Source: Phycisphaerales bacterium (GTDB taxonomy: Bacteria > Planctomycetota > Phycisphaerae > Phycisphaerales > SM1A02). From it: a DNA stretch of 7,491 nucleotides. This document shows, piece by piece, positions 5,890-7,491 of the stretch (position 1 is the first letter of the stretch; the number at the start of each line of letters is the position of its first letter). Below the pieces are notes generated by a model. That model worked only from the letters and a program-made list of their open reading frames with translations. It searched no databases and had not been told where the DNA came from. Location: assembly GCA_018882625.1 (NCBI GenBank), contig VERO01000106.1, positions 1 to 7,491 of the forward strand, in the 5' to 3' direction. The position numbers and the translations under genes are program-made.

Positions 5890-6546
5890 ATGAAGGGAGC
5901 GCGCACCGTCATGATCATGACCATCTGCTGCGCGGCCGCCGCGCTCGCCATCACGGTGGCCACACAGGATGGAGGCACGGCCCCAGGAGCCAAGCCCAAG
6001 CCTGAGCCGCCCTCGGCGACACCTCCAGCATCGCCCGACCCCACGCCTGCCGAGCCGCAGCGCGAGCGCCCGGGATCGCGGCGCCACCCGACGAGCGGGC
6101 TTCCGCTCGAGAAGGTCACGATCGGCGACCGCAACTTCGACTTCGAGATTGCGGCGACCGATGCTGCGATCCAGCGGGGCCTTGGTGGGCGCCGCGAGAT
6201 CGCCCAGGACGGCGGGATGATCTTCGTGTTCCCGTTCCCGAGCAGCCACAGCTTCTGGATGCGCGACTGCCTTGTCGACATCGACATCGCATTCCTTGAC
6301 CGCGACGGCGTGGTGGTCGCCGCATACGAGATGAAGGCGGAACCGCTGCAGGGCGAGACGGAGCCGGAGGCCGCGTACTTCGCACGGCTTGCGCGCTACC
6401 CCAGCGGACCCAAGGCCCACTTCGCGGTGGAGACCCGCGCAGGCACCAACAAGGCGCTCGGCATCGCCGTGGGCTCGAGGATCGCCGTCGATCCCGCCAG
6501 GCTGCTCTCGCTGCGCCGCGATGTGCCTCGCGCGCCTGCGCGCTAG
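5890..6546 (+). CDS. Exported DUF192-family protein
   Basis: The product (218 residues from ATG 5890) has an N-terminal secretion signal (MKGARTVMIMTICCAAAALA, basic then hydrophobic). A Pro/Ala/Lys-rich linker (about 30-65) follows, then a DUF192 domain (about 72-205). Family hallmarks are QRGLGGRREIAQDGGMIFVF (95-114), SFWMRDCLVDIDIAFLDRDG (121-140) and the final GTNKALGIAVGSRI (185-198). The biochemical role of DUF192 is not established. The signal lacks a good lipobox, so I predict a periplasmic or secreted protein, or one held by an uncleaved anchor. The start is uncertain. GTG 5881 adds three residues. ATG 5911 has an AGGGAG at suitable distance but would drop the basic residues of the signal. 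It lies 37 nt after homogentisate dioxygenase and may be cotranscribed. Its stop shares a CTAG with the convergent fumarylacetoacetase gene. Confidence 0.88.
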   Translation: MKGARTVMIMTICCAAAALAITVATQDGGTAPGAKPKPEPPSATPPASPDPTPAEPQRERPGSRRHPTSGLPLEKVTIGDRNFDFEIAATDAAIQRGLGGRREIAQDGGMIFVFPFPSSHSFWMRDCLVDIDIAFLDRDGVVVAAYEMKAEPLQGETEPEAAYFARLARYPSGPKAHFAVETRAGTNKALGIAVGSRIAVDPARLLSLRRDVPRAPAR

Positions 6547-6557
6547 ATCCGCGCGGG
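6535..6557. terminator. Hairpin with both convergent stop codons in its loop
   Basis: CCTGCGCG (6535-6542) pairs with CGCGCGGG (6550-6557): eight pairs, one of them U-G when read on the plus strand, around the 7-nt loop CTAGATC. The loop carries the TAG stop of the DUF192 gene (6544-6546) and the TAG stop of fumarylacetoacetase on the other strand (6545-6543). There is no T-run on either side, so it is not a canonical intrinsic terminator. It could still act as a two-way terminator or protect both 3' ends. GC-rich stems arise easily by chance at this composition. Confidence 0.35.
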
Positions 6558-7491
6558 GAGCACCACGCCCCGGCAGTCGCCGAATGAGATGCGGGGCTTG
6601 CCCGGCGCCTCGGCCCAGGCGCGCATGATCACCTCATCGCCATCCTGCAGGAATCGGCGCTCCGAGCCGTCGCCGAGCGTGATCGGCTGCGTGCCGCGCC
6701 ACGTGCGCTCGAGCAGGCATCCCCGGCTCTCGGGCACCGAGCCGCTGATGGTGCCGCTGGCCAGCATGTCGCCGGGCTGCAGGTTGCAGCCGCCGGAGGC
6801 ATGGTGCGCGACCATCTGCGCGATCGACCAGTACATGTCGGTGAAGCGCCCGCGGCTGACGACCGTGGGTGCCGCGCCCGATGCGCGCATGCCGGCGCTG
6901 GCGATCGCGACCTCAAGGTGCACATCAAGCAGGAAGTCGCCGGCGACGACCAGGTACGGCAGCGGCTGCGGGTCGCCCGCCGCACGCGCGGGCAGCGGCA
7001 CCCTGTAGGGCTCGAGCGCATCCATCGACACCACCCAGCCGGACACCGTGGTGGCGAAGTTCTTCGCGAGGAACGGCCCCAGCGGCTGGTACTCCCACTT
7101 CTGCACGTCGCGCGCGCTCCAGTCGTTGACGATCACGAACCCGTAGACGTGCGATGCCGCGTTCGCCACCGGGATCGGCACGCCGAGGTCGTTTCCGACG
7201 CCGATGATGGCGCCCATCTCGAGCTCGTAGTCCATCAGCCTGCTCGGCCCGAAGTTCGGAGGCCCTGAGTCCTGCGCGACGGTCTGACCGAGCGGCCGGT
7301 GCACGGGAGTGCCGGTCGCCACGATCGAGCTGGCCCGGCCGTGGTACCCGATCGGCACGTGCTTCCAGTTGGGCAGCAGCGGATTGTCGGGGCGGAACAT
7401 GCTCCCCACGTTGGTCGCGTGGTGCAGCGACGCGTAGAAGTCCGTGTAGTCGCCGATCCGGCATGGCACGCGCATCGACACCGACCACTCG
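6543..7491 (-). CDS. fah: Fumarylacetoacetase, N-terminus beyond the right edge (partial)
   Basis: This cytoplasmic metal-dependent hydrolase splits fumarylacetoacetate into fumarate and acetoacetate, the last step of tyrosine catabolism. The frame is open to the right edge, giving 315 visible residues. By alignment from memory with mammalian FAH, about 110 N-terminal residues are missing. From the first complete codon (Glu1, 7490-7488), IGDYTDFYASLHHATNVG (12-29) gives Asp17, Tyr19 and His24, matching mouse Asp126, Tyr128 and general base His133. Glu89 and Glu91 in DYELEM and Asp123 in NDWSARD match metal ligands Glu199, Glu201 and Asp233. Gln130, Tyr134 and Lys143 match Gln240, Tyr244 and Lys253. 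LASGTISG and the C-terminal FLQDGDEVIM are also typical. Internal GTG 7481 and ATG 7475 are not the true start because the fold begins earlier. The gene is convergent with the DUF192 gene, so it is not cotranscribed with hpd or hmgA. Confidence 0.96.
   Translation of the reverse strand, partial: EWSVSMRVPCRIGDYTDFYASLHHATNVGSMFRPDNPLLPNWKHVPIGYHGRASSIVATGTPVHRPLGQTVAQDSGPPNFGPSRLMDYELEMGAIIGVGNDLGVPIPVANAASHVYGFVIVNDWSARDVQKWEYQPLGPFLAKNFATTVSGWVVSMDALEPYRVPLPARAAGDPQPLPYLVVAGDFLLDVHLEVAIASAGMRASGAAPTVVSRGRFTDMYWSIAQMVAHHASGGCNLQPGDMLASGTISGSVPESRGCLLERTWRGTQPITLGDGSERRFLQDGDEVIMRAWAEAPGKPRISFGDCRGVVLPARI

Noticed and set aside
5906..5934. Lipoprotein signal (Cys at residues 13-14) in the DUF192 protein
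   Set aside because: Residues before the cysteines (IMTI) do not fit a lipobox, and the hydrophobic core lies after them rather than before.
5304..6287. Minus-strand open frame of 327 codons across homogentisate dioxygenase and the DUF192 gene
   Set aside because: Bridges two well-supported genes on the other strand, with Arg/Val-rich low-information sequence and no domain.

Overview
The window is high-GC bacterial chromosomal DNA packed almost end to end with genes. It carries three enzymes of aerobic tyrosine (homogentisate) catabolism: 4-hydroxyphenylpyruvate dioxygenase (109-1311, +), homogentisate 1,2-dioxygenase (4620-5852, +) and the C-terminal three quarters of fumarylacetoacetase (6543 to the right edge, -). 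Together they convert 4-hydroxyphenylpyruvate to fumarate and acetoacetate. The maleylacetoacetate isomerase needed between the last two is not in the window. No tRNA, rRNA, insertion sequence, phage gene or CRISPR array was seen.

Layout from left to right. (1) Positions 1-48 hold the first 16 codons of a divergent minus-strand gene with a good Shine-Dalgarno; 49-108 is the shared promoter region. (2) The HPPD gene (hpd) is followed after 24 nt by a large gene, 1336-3900, for an 854-residue membrane-anchored, Ala/Arg-rich helical protein that I do not recognise. (3) Convergent to it, and overlapping its end by 32 nt, is an RluA-family pseudouridine synthase (3869-4570, -). (4) A 49-nt divergent gap leads into homogentisate dioxygenase. 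(5) An exported DUF192-family protein (about 5890-6546, +) follows. (6) Fumarylacetoacetase runs convergent to it, and the two stop codons share one CTAG.

The only gene-free stretches are short (about 24-60 nt). Two of them carry divergent promoter-like boxes. In both homogentisate-forming and homogentisate-cleaving dioxygenase genes, an almost identical CCGTA(G/C)AAT box lies 6-8 nt before the ATG with no Shine-Dalgarno. This predicts leaderless mRNAs and possibly shared expression of two genes 4.5 kb apart. The pseudouridine synthase gene may have a similar arrangement.

Organism: no marker gene fixes the taxon. High GC, leaderless-type starts, an HPPD of about 400 residues, a DEVLYY-type homogentisate dioxygenase and large anchored Ala-rich helical proteins would fit Planctomycetota (for example Phycisphaerae) or another high-GC Gram-negative lineage. 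This is a low-confidence inference.

The least explained object is the 854-residue protein. It has an N-terminal signal anchor, what I read as about seven degenerate helical units of roughly 60-75 residues, a Cys-containing beta-like domain and a short EPxxTD tail repeat. It is the best candidate for something undescribed. Nothing in the window shows a new defence, mobile or secretion system.
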